Assembly (NCBI RefSeq): GCF_023703085.1 | Contig: NZ_JAMQJY010000001.1 | Location: 1,798,001 to 1,862,000, forward strand | DNA from: Alkalicoccobacillus plakortidis | Lineage (GTDB): Bacteria; Bacillota; Bacilli; Bacillales; Bacillaceae_D | Length of the DNA stretch: 64,000 bases | Direction: 5' to 3' | Shown here: positions 1 through 9,324 of the stretch, piece after piece | Layout of the letters: every line of letters begins with the position of its first letter | Position numbering within the stretch: the first letter of the stretch is position 1 | Notes under the pieces: model-generated | The model's input: the letters and a program-made list of their open reading frames with translations, nothing else | Databases searched by the model: none | What the model was told of the DNA's origin: nothing | Translations under genes and position numbers: made by a program

Positions 1-424
1 GATCAAAGACTTTATTGTAGTATTCAAGGGCAACAAGTTCATTTTTCTGATAGAAATGTGACTTAATTAAAGAACCTTCTTCAAAGTAACTAAGAATAGT
101 TTCATTTTCTTTCTCTTCTTTAAAAAAACTCTTTCCTTTAATTTCTATTTCGTTTTTATAAATACTTTTGTCAATCTCACCCGAATTATTATTTTTCTGC
201 GAATAATACTCATATTTATTTAGATGATGTACATTTTCATAAACTCGATTCATTGACTTCAAGTCGTCAAAGATACTTTTATACTTTGGTTGGTAATCAA
301 AGGTTGTTATGGAAACATTGTAATTAGCATCTGTAAACATTTTTGATTGATTCAACGTTGCTACAGTAACCCCAGATTCAGGGGATATCCCATACGTCAC
401 TAAAAAAACTTTATTCTCAAACAT
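1..424 (-). CDS. Glycosyltransferase, N-terminal part (runs off the window)
   Basis: An open frame starts at ATG 424 behind a GGAGG ribosome binding site and runs off the left edge, giving about 141 residues. The protein begins MFENKVFLVTYGISPESGV and continues with a KMFTDANYNVSITTFDYQPKY segment. This resembles the start of the large GT4 protein at 18252-20240, which has a similar hydrophobic beta-strand, a glycine-rich turn and a TFNFDPEY-like segment. That pattern fits a GT-B fold glycosyltransferase of the TagE / poly(glycerol phosphate) glucosyltransferase type. The catalytic half is outside the window, so donor and acceptor are unknown. It sits downstream of galU, which makes UDP-glucose, consistent with decorating teichoic acid with glucose (inference). 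Confidence 0.6.
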   Translation of the reverse strand, partial: MFENKVFLVTYGISPESGVTVATLNQSKMFTDANYNVSITTFDYQPKYKSIFDDLKSMNRVYENVHHLNKYEYYSQKNNNSGEIDKSIYKNEIEIKGKSFFKEEKENETILSYFEEGSLIKSHFYQKNELVALEYYNKVFD

Positions 425-462
425 GATTCTGCCTCCATATTAATATATTTAAAAGCCAAAAA

Positions 463-489
463 ACGGTGAGAAATTGCATTGCTCACCGT
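463..489 (-). terminator. Intrinsic terminator after galU
   Basis: An 8-bp perfect stem (ACGGTGAG / CTCACCGT) is followed on the minus strand by a run of T. It lies between the galU stop and the next gene. Confidence 0.75.
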
Positions 490-522
490 CATTAATTACA
501 CAGTTTTGTTTATAACTAATTA

Positions 523-1405
523 TTATTTCAAAATGTCCTCAAGCTGAAGATATTCCTTCATTTTTTTGATAAGCTCTGGCTTTAACTCATCACGTTGCAT
601 CGCAAATTCTAACGTAGTCATAACAAAACCTAACTTCTCACCAACATCATATCGCTTGCCTTCAAAATCATAAGCAAATACCGGTTGCTTTTCATTTAAA
701 CGCTGAATCGCATCCGTTAACTGAATCTCTCCACCTGCACCAGTTTCCTGGTTTTCAAGGTATGTAAAGATTTCTGGAGTTAGTAGATAACGTCCAAGAA
801 TAGCAAGGTTAGATGTTGCCGTACCAAGCTTGGGCTTCTCAACAAATTGATTTACCTTATATAAACGACCATCTTGACTAATAGGATCAATAATACCATA
901 ACGATCGGTTACACTTTCATCAACCTGCTGCACACCAATAATGGAAGAACCCGTTTCATTATACTGCTCAATTAATTGCTGTAGGCAAGGCTTTTCGTTT
1001 TGTACAATATCATCACCTAATAAAACAGCAAACGGTTCATCTCCAATAAACTTACGCGCACACCAAACCGCATGACCAAGTCCTTTTGCTTCTTTTTGAC
1101 GAATGTAATGAATATCCACTTTTGATGCTTCTTGTACTTTTTCAAGAAGCTCAAACTTTTCCTTCTCAATTAAGTTCTGTTCTAACTCAAATGCATGATC
1201 AAAATGATCCTCAATCGCACGCTTACCTTTACCCGTAACGATGATGATATCCTCGATGCCTGACTTAACTGCTTCTTCAACAATATATTGAATTGTCGGC
1301 TTATCTACAATCGGGAGCATTTCCTTTGGCATTGCTTTTGTAGCCGGCAGGAATCGTGTTCCGAGTCCAGCAGCTTGGAATAATGGCTTTTCTTACTTTT
1401 TTCAT
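523..1405 (-). CDS. galU: UTP-glucose-1-phosphate uridylyltransferase (frameshift near start)
   Basis: GalU makes UDP-glucose from UTP and glucose-1-phosphate in the cytoplasm. The family signature is clear: [20 protein letters not shown] near the N-terminus, then LLGDDIV, VEKP and a [11 protein letters not shown] block. The intact frame only begins at the internal Met at 1332. The canonical start [18 protein letters not shown] can be rebuilt from ATG 1405, behind a GGAG site, if one base is removed at 1375-1376, where CCAGC reads CCAAGC. This is one of twelve frameshifts at that motif and is probably a sequence error. UDP-glucose would serve the glycosyltransferases of this cell-wall locus. 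The hairpin at 463-489 ends the transcript. Confidence 0.93.
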
Positions 1406-1419
1406 GAGGAATCTCCTTT

Positions 1420-3582
1420 TTAATCACTATTAATAATAACTCTCTCACTGATTCTTTTAGATGCTTGTCCATCATCAAGATCACAATAAAGATTATGAAA
1501 TTTCTCTAGTCGGTCTTTGTATTGTATATTTACCTGATCTATATTTTTTAAAACATTAATTAGTTCATCATTATTCATTATCAGAGGACCTGGACCATCT
1601 TCTTTTAAATCAATATAGAACCCCCTCAACGTATCCCGATATTTCTCTAAGTCGTAGGTAAAAAATAATATTGGGCGTTTAAGATTCGCATAATCAAAGA
1701 AGACAGATGAATAATCTGTTATTAATATATCAGATAGCAAATATAATTCAGAAATATCATCATATTTAGACCCGTTATAAACAAAATCACTAACATTTTC
1801 TAAATCCAAGTGATCTGCAATAAAATAATGAGTTCTAATAATAAAAAAGTACTCTTTTCCTAACTCCTCTCGCAATCTTTCCAAGTCTAAAGTTAATTTA
1901 AATTTGTACTGCCCAGGCTTATAATACTCATCATCTCTCCATGTAGGTGCATAGAGTACAATTTTTTTATCGATAGGTAAACCAAGTTTTTGTTTGAGCT
2001 CTAAACTAATTTCATCTTTATTAGAACTATAAAGCAAATCGTTCCTAGGATATCCATATTCTAATATTTCATTGTCATACAAAAAAGCTCTTTTAAAAAC
2101 TTCAGTTGAAAATTTGTTAGCAGAGACTAGGTAATCCCAAGAACGCGATTGCTCATAGAAATCGAGCTTATAATTAGGGTTAGCCGAGTGAATATCATCC
2201 ATGTCAAAAACTAACTTTTTTAATGGAGTACCGTGCCAAGTTTCCAAGAAAATTTGCTCTTGACGTTTAACATACCATAACGGTTGACGCATGTTATTTA
2301 CAAGAAATTTAGATCTCGCCATAAAATAAAGGTGTTTAAAACTAAATCTCTTTACCTTAACCGCTTTGAAAGGAATATTTTTCTCATTCTCATTAAATAC
2401 CCAAATATGTTTATATGCGTCTGGATATTCTTTACTTAAATATTCATATATATATTTGGGACTATCTGAATAGTTCTTACCTAAGAAGCTTTCATATAGT
2501 ATCCAATTTGGTTTTACTGATAACTTTTTTGATAAGAAAGATAAATACAGTATGCGCTTCGACGTTTTTGGCTTTTTTATCATTTTTTTGATTTTTTTAG
2601 CGGTAGAACGGATTCTTGCTATTTTTTGTGCTTTATAAAAATTCTTATCAACTAAATTTTTAATCTCAAAGTTATGAATTTTTCTATTGAAATAAAATAA
2701 TTCCAATTTCATTACCAGGAATGCTTTTGACCATTCTTCTAAAAGTATGATTCGGTTATCATCAAGTTCTCCGTCATATAATGAGTTGAAAAATCTATGA
2801 TGATAAGAATATAACAATCTTTTACGAAGCATTGCGCTTATTTGTGACTCTGAATCCAGTTCTTTCATAGCTAAGCTGAATGATCTTGGGTACAATAATG
2901 CTCTATTTGATCTTTGAGACAGTGATGGAAATTGAACAGCATCATTTCTTCTTAGTTTCAAATATTGAGCATCTTTATCAAATACAATGTTTGTTGATTT
3001 CTCATATGCTGGCATAGTGAAAGTAATATCAGACAAATCTGATAAACTCTCATTAAAAGTAATACGATTATCTAGAATGAAATTCATATCATATAATATA
3101 TTTAAGCAAGAAGCTCTCATTTTCTTCCTAGTTACAGATTTAGCTTTAATATTTCTAGATTCGACTAATCTATCCATCATAACGCCATAGGAGGTTGAAA
3201 ATGAAGGCTTTACATTAACCTTCTTTAGTGATCCTAAAACAAAATCCGCAGAAGAATGCTTCATAGTCTCGACTAAACAATAAAGTGTGTGTTCATGAAT
3301 GTAGTCATCTATATCCATGAAATAAAGATAATCACCCTCTGAATTCATAATTCCTTTATTTCGAGCAATTGCTACATTAGATATTGATTTGTCAATTATT
3401 ATTTTCAAATCGAATTTCTTTTTAATTTCATGTAGTAAAACATCTATTTCTGATTCGATTTCATTCAGTACTATTATCCATTCAAAATCTGAATAAATTT
3501 GCCTTTCAAGCAAATTAGCACATGCCTCTATATATTTTTTATCTTTATTATATAGCGGGGTAATTATACTTACTTTTTTCAC
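1420..3582 (-). CDS. Bifunctional GT2 / CDP-glycerol glycerophosphotransferase (TagF-like)
   Basis: This 720-residue two-domain cytoplasmic or membrane-associated protein starts with a GT2 glycosyltransferase domain (about residues 1-230, DxD-type motif FMDIDDY at 88-94). A basic linker (KKIKKMIKKPK) follows, then a CDP-glycerol:poly(glycerophosphate) glycerophosphotransferase domain (about 360-720). The second domain has the family landmarks LETWHGTPLKKL, YAPTWRDDEYY, ILITDYSSVFFDY and GFYIDL. The domain polymerises glycerol phosphate from CDP-glycerol. TagD, the CDP-glycerol maker, is the upstream neighbour. Total length is close to TagF of Bacillus subtilis, but the N-terminal GT2 domain may instead add a sugar. 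Whether it is the chain polymerase or a hybrid sugar/GroP enzyme cannot be settled from sequence. Confidence 0.85.
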   Translation of the reverse strand: MKKVSIITPLYNKDKKYIEACANLLERQIYSDFEWIIVLNEIESEIDVLLHEIKKKFDLKIIIDKSISNVAIARNKGIMNSEGDYLYFMDIDDYIHEHTLYCLVETMKHSSADFVLGSLKKVNVKPSFSTSYGVMMDRLVESRNIKAKSVTRKKMRASCLNILYDMNFILDNRITFNESLSDLSDITFTMPAYEKSTNIVFDKDAQYLKLRRNDAVQFPSLSQRSNRALLYPRSFSLAMKELDSESQISAMLRKRLLYSYHHRFFNSLYDGELDDNRIILLEEWSKAFLVMKLELFYFNRKIHNFEIKNLVDKNFYKAQKIARIRSTAKKIKKMIKKPKTSKRILYLSFLSKKLSVKPNWILYESFLGKNYSDSPKYIYEYLSKEYPDAYKHIWVFNENEKNIPFKAVKVKRFSFKHLYFMARSKFLVNNMRQPLWYVKRQEQIFLETWHGTPLKKLVFDMDDIHSANPNYKLDFYEQSRSWDYLVSANKFSTEVFKRAFLYDNEILEYGYPRNDLLYSSNKDEISLELKQKLGLPIDKKIVLYAPTWRDDEYYKPGQYKFKLTLDLERLREELGKEYFFIIRTHYFIADHLDLENVSDFVYNGSKYDDISELYLLSDILITDYSSVFFDYANLKRPILFFTYDLEKYRDTLRGFYIDLKEDGPGPLIMNNDELINVLKNIDQVNIQYKDRLEKFHNLYCDLDDGQASKRISERVIINSD

Positions 3583-3645
3583 TATTTATGACACTCTCCT
3601 AACACATCAAGTTTAATGGAAGAACACTATACAAAAGAAATAGAG

Positions 3646-3668
3646 GCTTACGTTGAACGCAGGCCTCA
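3646..3668 (-). terminator. Probable terminator after tagD
   Basis: GAGGC / GCCTC form a short imperfect stem downstream of the tagD stop, followed on the minus strand by TATTTCTTTT. The stem is short, so it may be only a weak terminator. Confidence 0.4.
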
Positions 3669-3678
3669 TTATCGGAAG

Positions 3679-4068
3679 TTATTGATGCAATAGTTCATCC
3701 TTGATTTTAGAGGTTGATATTCCATCAGTTCTTGGAAGGTAAACAACTTCACAATAATCATTTAAAAAGTCAAATTTCCCTTCCCAATCATCTCCCATAA
3801 CAAATATATCTATATCGTACTTTTTAACATCTTCTACTTTTTGATCCCATGTTTTCTCAGGGATCACTTCATCCACGTAACGAATAGCCTCAAGAATCAT
3901 CTTTCTATTTTCAAAGCTATGATATGCTTTTTTATCTTTAATTGCATTAAACTCATCAGTAGATATAGCGACAATCACGTAATCACCTAAGTCTTTTGCA
4001 CGTTTTAGTAAGTTTATATGACCCCAATGTAATAAATCAAATGTGCCATACGTTAATACCTTTTTCAA
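3679..4068 (-). CDS. tagD: Glycerol-3-phosphate cytidylyltransferase
   Basis: TagD makes CDP-glycerol from CTP and sn-glycerol-3-phosphate, the activated donor for glycerol-phosphate teichoic acid. At 129 residues it has the usual family length. It carries the nucleotidyltransferase motifs TYGTFDLLHWGHINLL (the HxGH element, residues about 6-21) and DGISTSKI near the C-terminus (the RxxxxSTS-type element, here RTDGISTSKI). It sits between the CDP-alcohol phosphatidyltransferase and the TagF-like polymerase. About 160 bp of AT-rich DNA separates it from the gene upstream, so it may have its own promoter. Confidence 0.95.
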   Translation of the reverse strand: MKKVLTYGTFDLLHWGHINLLKRAKDLGDYVIVAISTDEFNAIKDKKAYHSFENRKMILEAIRYVDEVIPEKTWDQKVEDVKKYDIDIFVMGDDWEGKFDFLNDYCEVVYLPRTDGISTSKIKDELLHQ

Positions 4069-4230
4069 GGCTCTCCCTCCATATCTGTAGGTAGTTAATA
4101 ATAATGTCTAAAAAATATTGTTATCACTTTGTAAACACTTTAACAGTATAACACAAGCTTCTAAATAGAATCATGGCATTTTCTAGATAAAGTGCGAAAG
4201 ATTCTATTACATCACATGATCAAATAATTC

Positions 4231-4985
4231 TCATGTAAAAGTCCTAACGGTTACGAAAGCTCTTAAGAATACTTTCAGTATTAAAACGCCAAGAAAACCT
4301 AATATATAATAAGTAATGACTTGCACTCCCATCAAATATTCAAGACAAACTGACAAAAGAAGTATAAGAAAAAAACCAGGTAATCCCAAAATAAAACAAG
4401 CAAATTCAAATAAAATCGATTTATTTCGTATTTGCTGTACTGGATCTTTTTGCTCAATTGTTGCAGTATGAGTCAAATCGAACGATAAAGGAAGAAGGAG
4501 AGACATAATAATACAAGTAATAACAATATACAATAAAATCATTGAGAGCATAGAGATCTCTAACATTCCTGTCATAACAAGATATGCAAGTGGAAACGAG
4601 AGGAACACGGGTAATGTCGCTGCTCTAATCAGCATGTCTATAAAAAATCCAAGCTTGGATTTTTTTTTGTCATTCTCGCTAGTTCACCATCTACACAATC
4701 AAACAAATAGCCTAAATTATAAGCTACAAAGGCTAAAATAAAACTTGTTGGTGTGGCCATAACCATAAACAAACCTGATAACAAAACAAACAAAACACTT
4801 AACCAACTGACCGCGTTTGGTGTGAGCCTCATTTTTTCAAATAATATCGTTATATAAATTGACATTCGTCTGAGTACATACCAAGACCACAAATCTTCTT
4901 TTGCACTATACGGTTGGACCTGACGTCTTAGTTCTATAATGCGCTCTGAATCAAAAAAAAATGTAGACAATTTCTCGGAAGACAA
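4231..4985 (-). CDS. CDP-alcohol phosphatidyltransferase-family membrane protein (frameshift)
   Basis: Two abutting frames together make one integral membrane enzyme. The N-terminal part has the CDP-alcohol phosphotransferase signature: YLFDCVDGELARM supplies D-x2-DG-x2-AR, and after the junction GFFID supplies G-x3-D. The final Asp of the usual G-x3-D-x3-D is Arg here (GFFIDMLIR). The frame break is at 4649-4668, either at a CCAAGCTTGG that may stand for CCAGCTGG or at the adjacent run of nine T. Several hydrophobic helices follow. Family members transfer a phosphoalcohol from a CDP-alcohol to an acceptor. Its place between TagD and a TagB-like gene suggests CDP-glycerol or CDP-ribitol chemistry (inference). 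The substrate is unknown. Confidence 0.75.
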
Positions 4986-5013
4986 AGTGACAGCTCCTTC
5001 TTTTTAACACCAC

Positions 5014-6207
5014 TTATTTAAGTGCAAATATCTCTTCTACCGTTTTTGCGGCTGAACGGCCATCATCAAGGTAACAAAAACGTTCTAAAAAGCCTTTATA
5101 GAACTGGTCATTTTTATTATCCAGACCTTCAATCTTTTTAATTTCTTCAACAATTTGATTCGTATTCATCACTAATGGTCCAGGCGCTTCCTTCTCTAAA
5201 TCAAAATAGAATCCGCGAATTTTACCTCTGTATAATTCAATGTCATATGTGAAGAAAAAAATGGGTCTTTTTAAAATGGCATAATCAAAGAATACAGATG
5301 AATAATCAGTGATTAAGATATCGGACATCAAGTATAGATCGGTAATATCGATACCTTTTGAGTAATCAAATACAAAGTCTTGATATTGATCGATCTCAAA
5401 CATCTCTGATACAAAAGAATGCATTCTTAATATGACAATATAATCGTGACCGATCTCTTTTTTTAATAGATCTAAATCAAGCTGCAGCTTAAACTTATAC
5501 TTGCCTGGTTCATAGTACTCGTGATCTCTCCATGTTGGTGCGTATAAGATTACTTTTTTCCCTTCAGGTAAACCATGTTTTTGCTTAAGTGTAATAATGT
5601 CAGCTTTATTATTACGGTTCATTAAATCATCATTACGAGGATAACCCTGCTCAATTATTTTCCCTTTAAAATCAAATGCCCGTTTGAAAATCTCAGTTGA
5701 ATAGCGATTAGGTGAAAGGAGATAGTCCCAATTTCTCGCTTCTTTTTGAAAGCCCTCGATATAACTTTCACGATTAGTACCTGGCATATGCACTTCTTCC
5801 ATATCTGCAACAAGTCTCTTTAAAGGGGTTCCGTGCCAGGTCTGAATGTACACATTATGTTTTGGTTTTGGAACCCAAGATGGCATTCGGCTATTGGTTA
5901 CCCAATATTTTGCACGGGCCATTTTAATAAACCATTTTAATGACAGTCTTTTTACATATGGAATACCAGCTTCATCAAATAAATGTTTACTTTGTTTATT
6001 TACACTCCAAATCAGCTCATAACCCGACTCATGCTCTTGCATATATTCATACATGGCTTTTGGATTACAGCTGTACTGCTTGCCCGAAAAACTTTCAAAC
6101 ATCACAAGCTTCTTTTGAATAGGAAGCAACGAAGCAGTGGCAAACAAGCATCTTGATATTTGCCTAGCTAGCGGAAGTTGTTTTAATCGTTTTATAGTAG
6201 ATTTCAT
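5014..6207 (-). CDS. CDP-glycerol glycerophosphotransferase (TagB-like)
   Basis: This 397-residue single-domain member of the CDP-glycerol glycerophosphotransferase family lacks the GT2 domain of the 1420-3582 protein. Landmarks are VMFESFSGKQYSCNPKAMYE near residues 35-54, IQTWHGTPLKRL, YAPTWRDHEYY, DILITDYSSVFFDYA and GFYFDLE. Size and architecture fit TagB, the primase that adds the first glycerol phosphate to the lipid-linked disaccharide. The catalytic half closely resembles the TagF-like neighbour, so a polymerase role cannot be excluded. The start at 6207 is the first Met and opens a basic amphipathic stretch typical of peripheral membrane binding. The gene follows a terminator at 6233-6270. 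Confidence 0.82.
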   Translation of the reverse strand: MKSTIKRLKQLPLARQISRCLFATASLLPIQKKLVMFESFSGKQYSCNPKAMYEYMQEHESGYELIWSVNKQSKHLFDEAGIPYVKRLSLKWFIKMARAKYWVTNSRMPSWVPKPKHNVYIQTWHGTPLKRLVADMEEVHMPGTNRESYIEGFQKEARNWDYLLSPNRYSTEIFKRAFDFKGKIIEQGYPRNDDLMNRNNKADIITLKQKHGLPEGKKVILYAPTWRDHEYYEPGKYKFKLQLDLDLLKKEIGHDYIVILRMHSFVSEMFEIDQYQDFVFDYSKGIDITDLYLMSDILITDYSSVFFDYAILKRPIFFFTYDIELYRGKIRGFYFDLEKEAPGPLVMNTNQIVEEIKKIEGLDNKNDQFYKGFLERFCYLDDGRSAAKTVEEIFALK

Positions 6208-6232
6208 TCAATTCTCCTTATTCCATCCTCTT

Positions 6233-6270
6233 CAAAAGAAACCTCCGTCACATATTGTGAGTCAGAGGTT
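6233..6270 (-). terminator. Intrinsic terminator after the sugar-phosphate transferase gene
   Basis: AAACCTC and GGAGGTTT form a stem with an internal partly paired region around CACAATATGTG. On the minus strand it is followed by CTTTTG. It lies between the stop of the gene at 6280 and the start of the TagB-like gene. Confidence 0.6.
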
Positions 6271-6279
6271 TTTAATTTA

Positions 6280-7651
6280 TCAAAAGTCTTCTTGTTTTTT
6301 TGCAAAGATACCCACTTTTTTTGTCTTCTTCACTTCACCTTCAGATTTGGCCTTATTAATAACAACCAATATTGTTCTGAGAAGAATAATAAAATCCAAC
6401 CACAGCGAGTAATTACGGATATAATGTAGATCAAACTTAAGTTTCTTATCCACATTTGTTGTGTATTTTCCCATCACTTGTGCATAACCAGTAATTCCTG
6501 GCTTAACAGTATTTCGGTAGTTAAACCATTTGTTATCCTTCTGAAATTGATCCGCAAAGAAATTTCTTTCAGGACGTGGTCCAACTAATGACATATCACC
6601 TATTAGCACGTTAATCAGCTTGGGGCAGCTCATCGATGCGTGTCTTACGCATAAAACGACCGATCTTTGTAATACGATCATCACCAGATTGAGCCAAGGT
6701 TGGTCCTGTTTTCTCTTCGGCATTTTCAACCATTGAACGGAATTTCAATATCTGAAATTGTTTATGATCCTTGCCTATACGATCCTGTTTGAAGAAAATT
6801 GAGCCTCCGTCTTCTAGTTTAATAACTAATGCAGCAATTAAACAGACTGGCAAGGTTGGTACTAAAATCGCCAGTGAAAAGACAATATCTGTGATGCGTT
6901 TTAATGCTAACTGAGCAACAGGCAATGTAAATGGTTTAACCTGCATAACCATTGTATCATCAAGTGTTGTAACGGACGTGTTCATTACTAATAACTCATT
7001 AACAGTTGGAACGACATAGACTAACTTATTGTTTTTCATCGCATGGAAAATGATTCGGTTCTTTTTATCTTCTTCAAGTGAAGAACTTAAGAAGACAAAA
7101 TCATAGTTTAAGAGCTGTGATTTAAGCTGCTGTACACTCGATTTTTTATCGTAGTACTTCGCATTCCCGTTGTTAGAAAGGAATTGCGAGAGATTGTCTT
7201 CCATCTCATTAAATTCAGACTCCGCTCCAATGAACATTAGCTTACCTTTTCGGGAAAGTTGATTATATTTTGTATAGAGTACTTTCCAAGTAAGAAGCAT
7301 CACAAACGCAAAAACATGAGCAAGAATGATAACAGAACGTGGTAAGGCAAATTCTCTAAATAAAAATGAAGCGGTCATTGTTAAGAGCATGATAAATGTT
7401 AATGAAACCGCAAGCTTTCGAACAATATCCCATACATCATACTGAATGAGTCGATCCACTTCATAGATACATATAAACACTACACTAATTAATAAAATCC
7501 ACGGAATAACCGACATAAACGCTTCGATATTTCGAGGAGCAATCCGTTCGTATCGTGCTGTAAAAGCAAGTACGTACGCCATTATAATAATAAAGAGGTC
7601 TATAACAATGATAAATCCTCTGGCAAATTTATTGGGAAAAATATTTAGCAT
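6280..7651 (-). CDS. Polyprenyl-phosphate sugar-1-phosphate transferase (frameshift)
   Basis: This is a bacterial sugar transferase that loads the first sugar-1-phosphate onto undecaprenyl phosphate at the membrane. It has four or five N-terminal hydrophobic helices (about residues 8-130), a soluble middle domain, another helix (SLAILVPTLPVCLIAALVI), then the catalytic block with ILKFRSM, TRIDELPQL, GDMSLVGPRPE, VKPGITGYAQV and a conserved tail. The frame is broken at 6618-6623, where GCTTGG stands for GCTGG. Removing one base joins DELPQ to LINVLIGDMSLVGPRP as in the family. The start at 7651 follows a GGGG site, while the Met at 7672 has none. The sugar is unknown: UDP-glucose from GalU or a HexNAc are candidates. 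Confidence 0.87.
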
Positions 7652-7771
7652 ACAAATAACCCCTAGATTCATAGTCTAAAGGTTATTTTAACACACTCTT
7701 TACGGAAAACCTCTTCTTTTTTACAATTTCCTTTAAATCTTCACAGTTGTATACATCTACAATAAGGTGCG

Positions 7772-8494
7772 TTAGTTCGATTCATACAGGTCGATCATTT
7801 CATGAATGTCACCCTCTGCTTCGACCTTACCTCGATTTAAGACAATCGCTCGATCACAAAGTTTTTTTAATGGTCCCATACTATGAGAAACAATCACAAT
7901 TGTTTTACCTGCTTCTTTCATCTCAAGCATTTTTTTATTACACTTTTTTTTGAAATCTCGATCTCCAACCGCTAATACTTCATCAATTAAGACAATGTCC
8001 GTCTCAATGTGAACAGCAATAGAGAATCCAAGTCGTGCTTTCATTCCAGATGAATAAAATTTAACAGGTGTATGAATAAATTCATCAAGCTCTGCAAACT
8101 CAACAATGACTGGTAGTAACTCTTCAATCTGTCGCTTTTTCAATCCGTAGATCGCACAGTTTAGACGAATATTCTCCATACCTGATAAGTCTCCACTTAA
8201 ACCGGCACTTAACTCAATTAAAGGCATCAACGTGCCATTAAGCTTAATCTGCCCGCTATCAGGAACAATAACACCAGAGATTACTTTAAATAAAGTACTC
8301 TTACCTGCACCATTTTTCCCAATAATCGCGTAGCCTTCACCTTTTTTTACGGTGAACGATACGTCCTCCAGTGCTTGAAATTTGTCGATGGTCTTTTCAT
8401 GCTTAAATAAAGAGATTAATTGACCTTTAATTGTCTTTTCCGTTGGCTTTCGAAACGCTTTTTTTATATGATTCACTTCAATGGCATTACTCAT
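7772..8494 (-). CDS. ABC exporter ATP-binding protein (Wzt/TagH type, short form)
   Basis: A 240-residue ATPase with Walker A GKNGAGKSTLFK, signature YSSGMKARLGF and Walker B DIVLIDEVLAVGD. The YSSGMKARL form of the signature is typical of polysaccharide and teichoic acid exporters. It ends soon after the ATPase domain and lacks the membrane-spanning tail of the TagH at 10421. It starts one base after the stop of the permease at 8496, so the two form a unit. With a dedicated TagGH pair also present, this second exporter may handle a different surface glycan, perhaps the one started by the sugar transferase just downstream (inference). Confidence 0.88.
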   Translation of the reverse strand: MSNAIEVNHIKKAFRKPTEKTIKGQLISLFKHEKTIDKFQALEDVSFTVKKGEGYAIIGKNGAGKSTLFKVISGVIVPDSGQIKLNGTLMPLIELSAGLSGDLSGMENIRLNCAIYGLKKRQIEELLPVIVEFAELDEFIHTPVKFYSSGMKARLGFSIAVHIETDIVLIDEVLAVGDRDFKKKCNKKMLEMKEAGKTIVIVSHSMGPLKKLCDRAIVLNRGKVEAEGDIHEMIDLYESN

Positions 8495-8495
8495 C

Positions 8496-9275
8496 TTACA
8501 TCACTTCCCCGATCTTACGACTCATGACCTTGAAGAATTTCCAACCTCCAAAAAAGATAACCAATGAGAAAGTGATCGTATAGGCAATCATCCCCCAAGT
8601 TGGTGTCAATTCGCCACCATGAAAGATCCATCTGTAGATTGTTAATATTGTTACCATCGGATTTAACTGAAACAAAATAAAATATCCACCAAGCTGTTCC
8701 TTTACTTGAAGTAATGGATACATAACAGCCGACAAATACATCCAGCCACGCATGAGAAGTCCAACAATAAATTCAACATCTCTAAAATAGACATTTACAC
8801 AAGAAAAAACAAATACAATGCCGAGTAGCAACACTGTCTGCAGAAGAATGACAAATGGTAGAACAGCTAGTCCAACTAATGGTATGGAACCATTAATGTA
8901 CAACGAATAGGCTGCCACGAGTATAAGTGATATTAACAAATTGACCAGGCTTGATGCCGTTACTGTAATAGGAAACAATTCTCTAGGAAAATAGATTTTT
9001 TTAATCAAGGATCCATTTGACGTTAAGCTTTTTGTTCCTCTTGAAACAGAGTGTTGCGTATACATAAATGGAATTAAGCCCGATACAAGGAACAAGGTAT
9101 AATTTTCAATCGATACACGCGCAATCACCATAAAAACTAACGTAAAAATCAACATCAAACCCAATGGCTCTAGTAACGTCCAAAAATAACCAAAAAACGT
9201 ATTTCGATAACGAACGCGTAGTTCTTTATGAACAAGAAAATACAGCAGTTCTTTATACTTCAGAATCTCTTTCAT
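8496..9275 (-). CDS. ABC exporter permease (Wzm/TagG type)
   Basis: A 259-residue ABC-2 type permease with six predicted membrane helices. The conserved N-terminal amphipathic segment (KELRVRYRNTFFGYFWTLLEP) and the FVFSCVNVYFRDVEFIV region are features of polysaccharide and teichoic acid exporters. It pairs with the ATPase whose start follows by one base. It differs clearly in sequence from the TagG at 12087, so the locus encodes two exporters. The GT2 gene lies upstream. Confidence 0.88.
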   Translation of the reverse strand: MKEILKYKELLYFLVHKELRVRYRNTFFGYFWTLLEPLGLMLIFTLVFMVIARVSIENYTLFLVSGLIPFMYTQHSVSRGTKSLTSNGSLIKKIYFPRELFPITVTASSLVNLLISLILVAAYSLYINGSIPLVGLAVLPFVILLQTVLLLGIVFVFSCVNVYFRDVEFIVGLLMRGWMYLSAVMYPLLQVKEQLGGYFILFQLNPMVTILTIYRWIFHGGELTPTWGMIAYTITFSLVIFFGGWKFFKVMSRKIGEVM

Positions 9276-9324
9276 TTCATCTCAACCTTACCGATTTGGA
9301 CTTAACACTTTCAACGTTATATCA

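Noticed and set aside
829..838. CCAAGCTTGG in galU as another sequence error
   Set aside because: Here the frame is intact on both sides (VEKPKLGTA), so the sequence is probably genuine.
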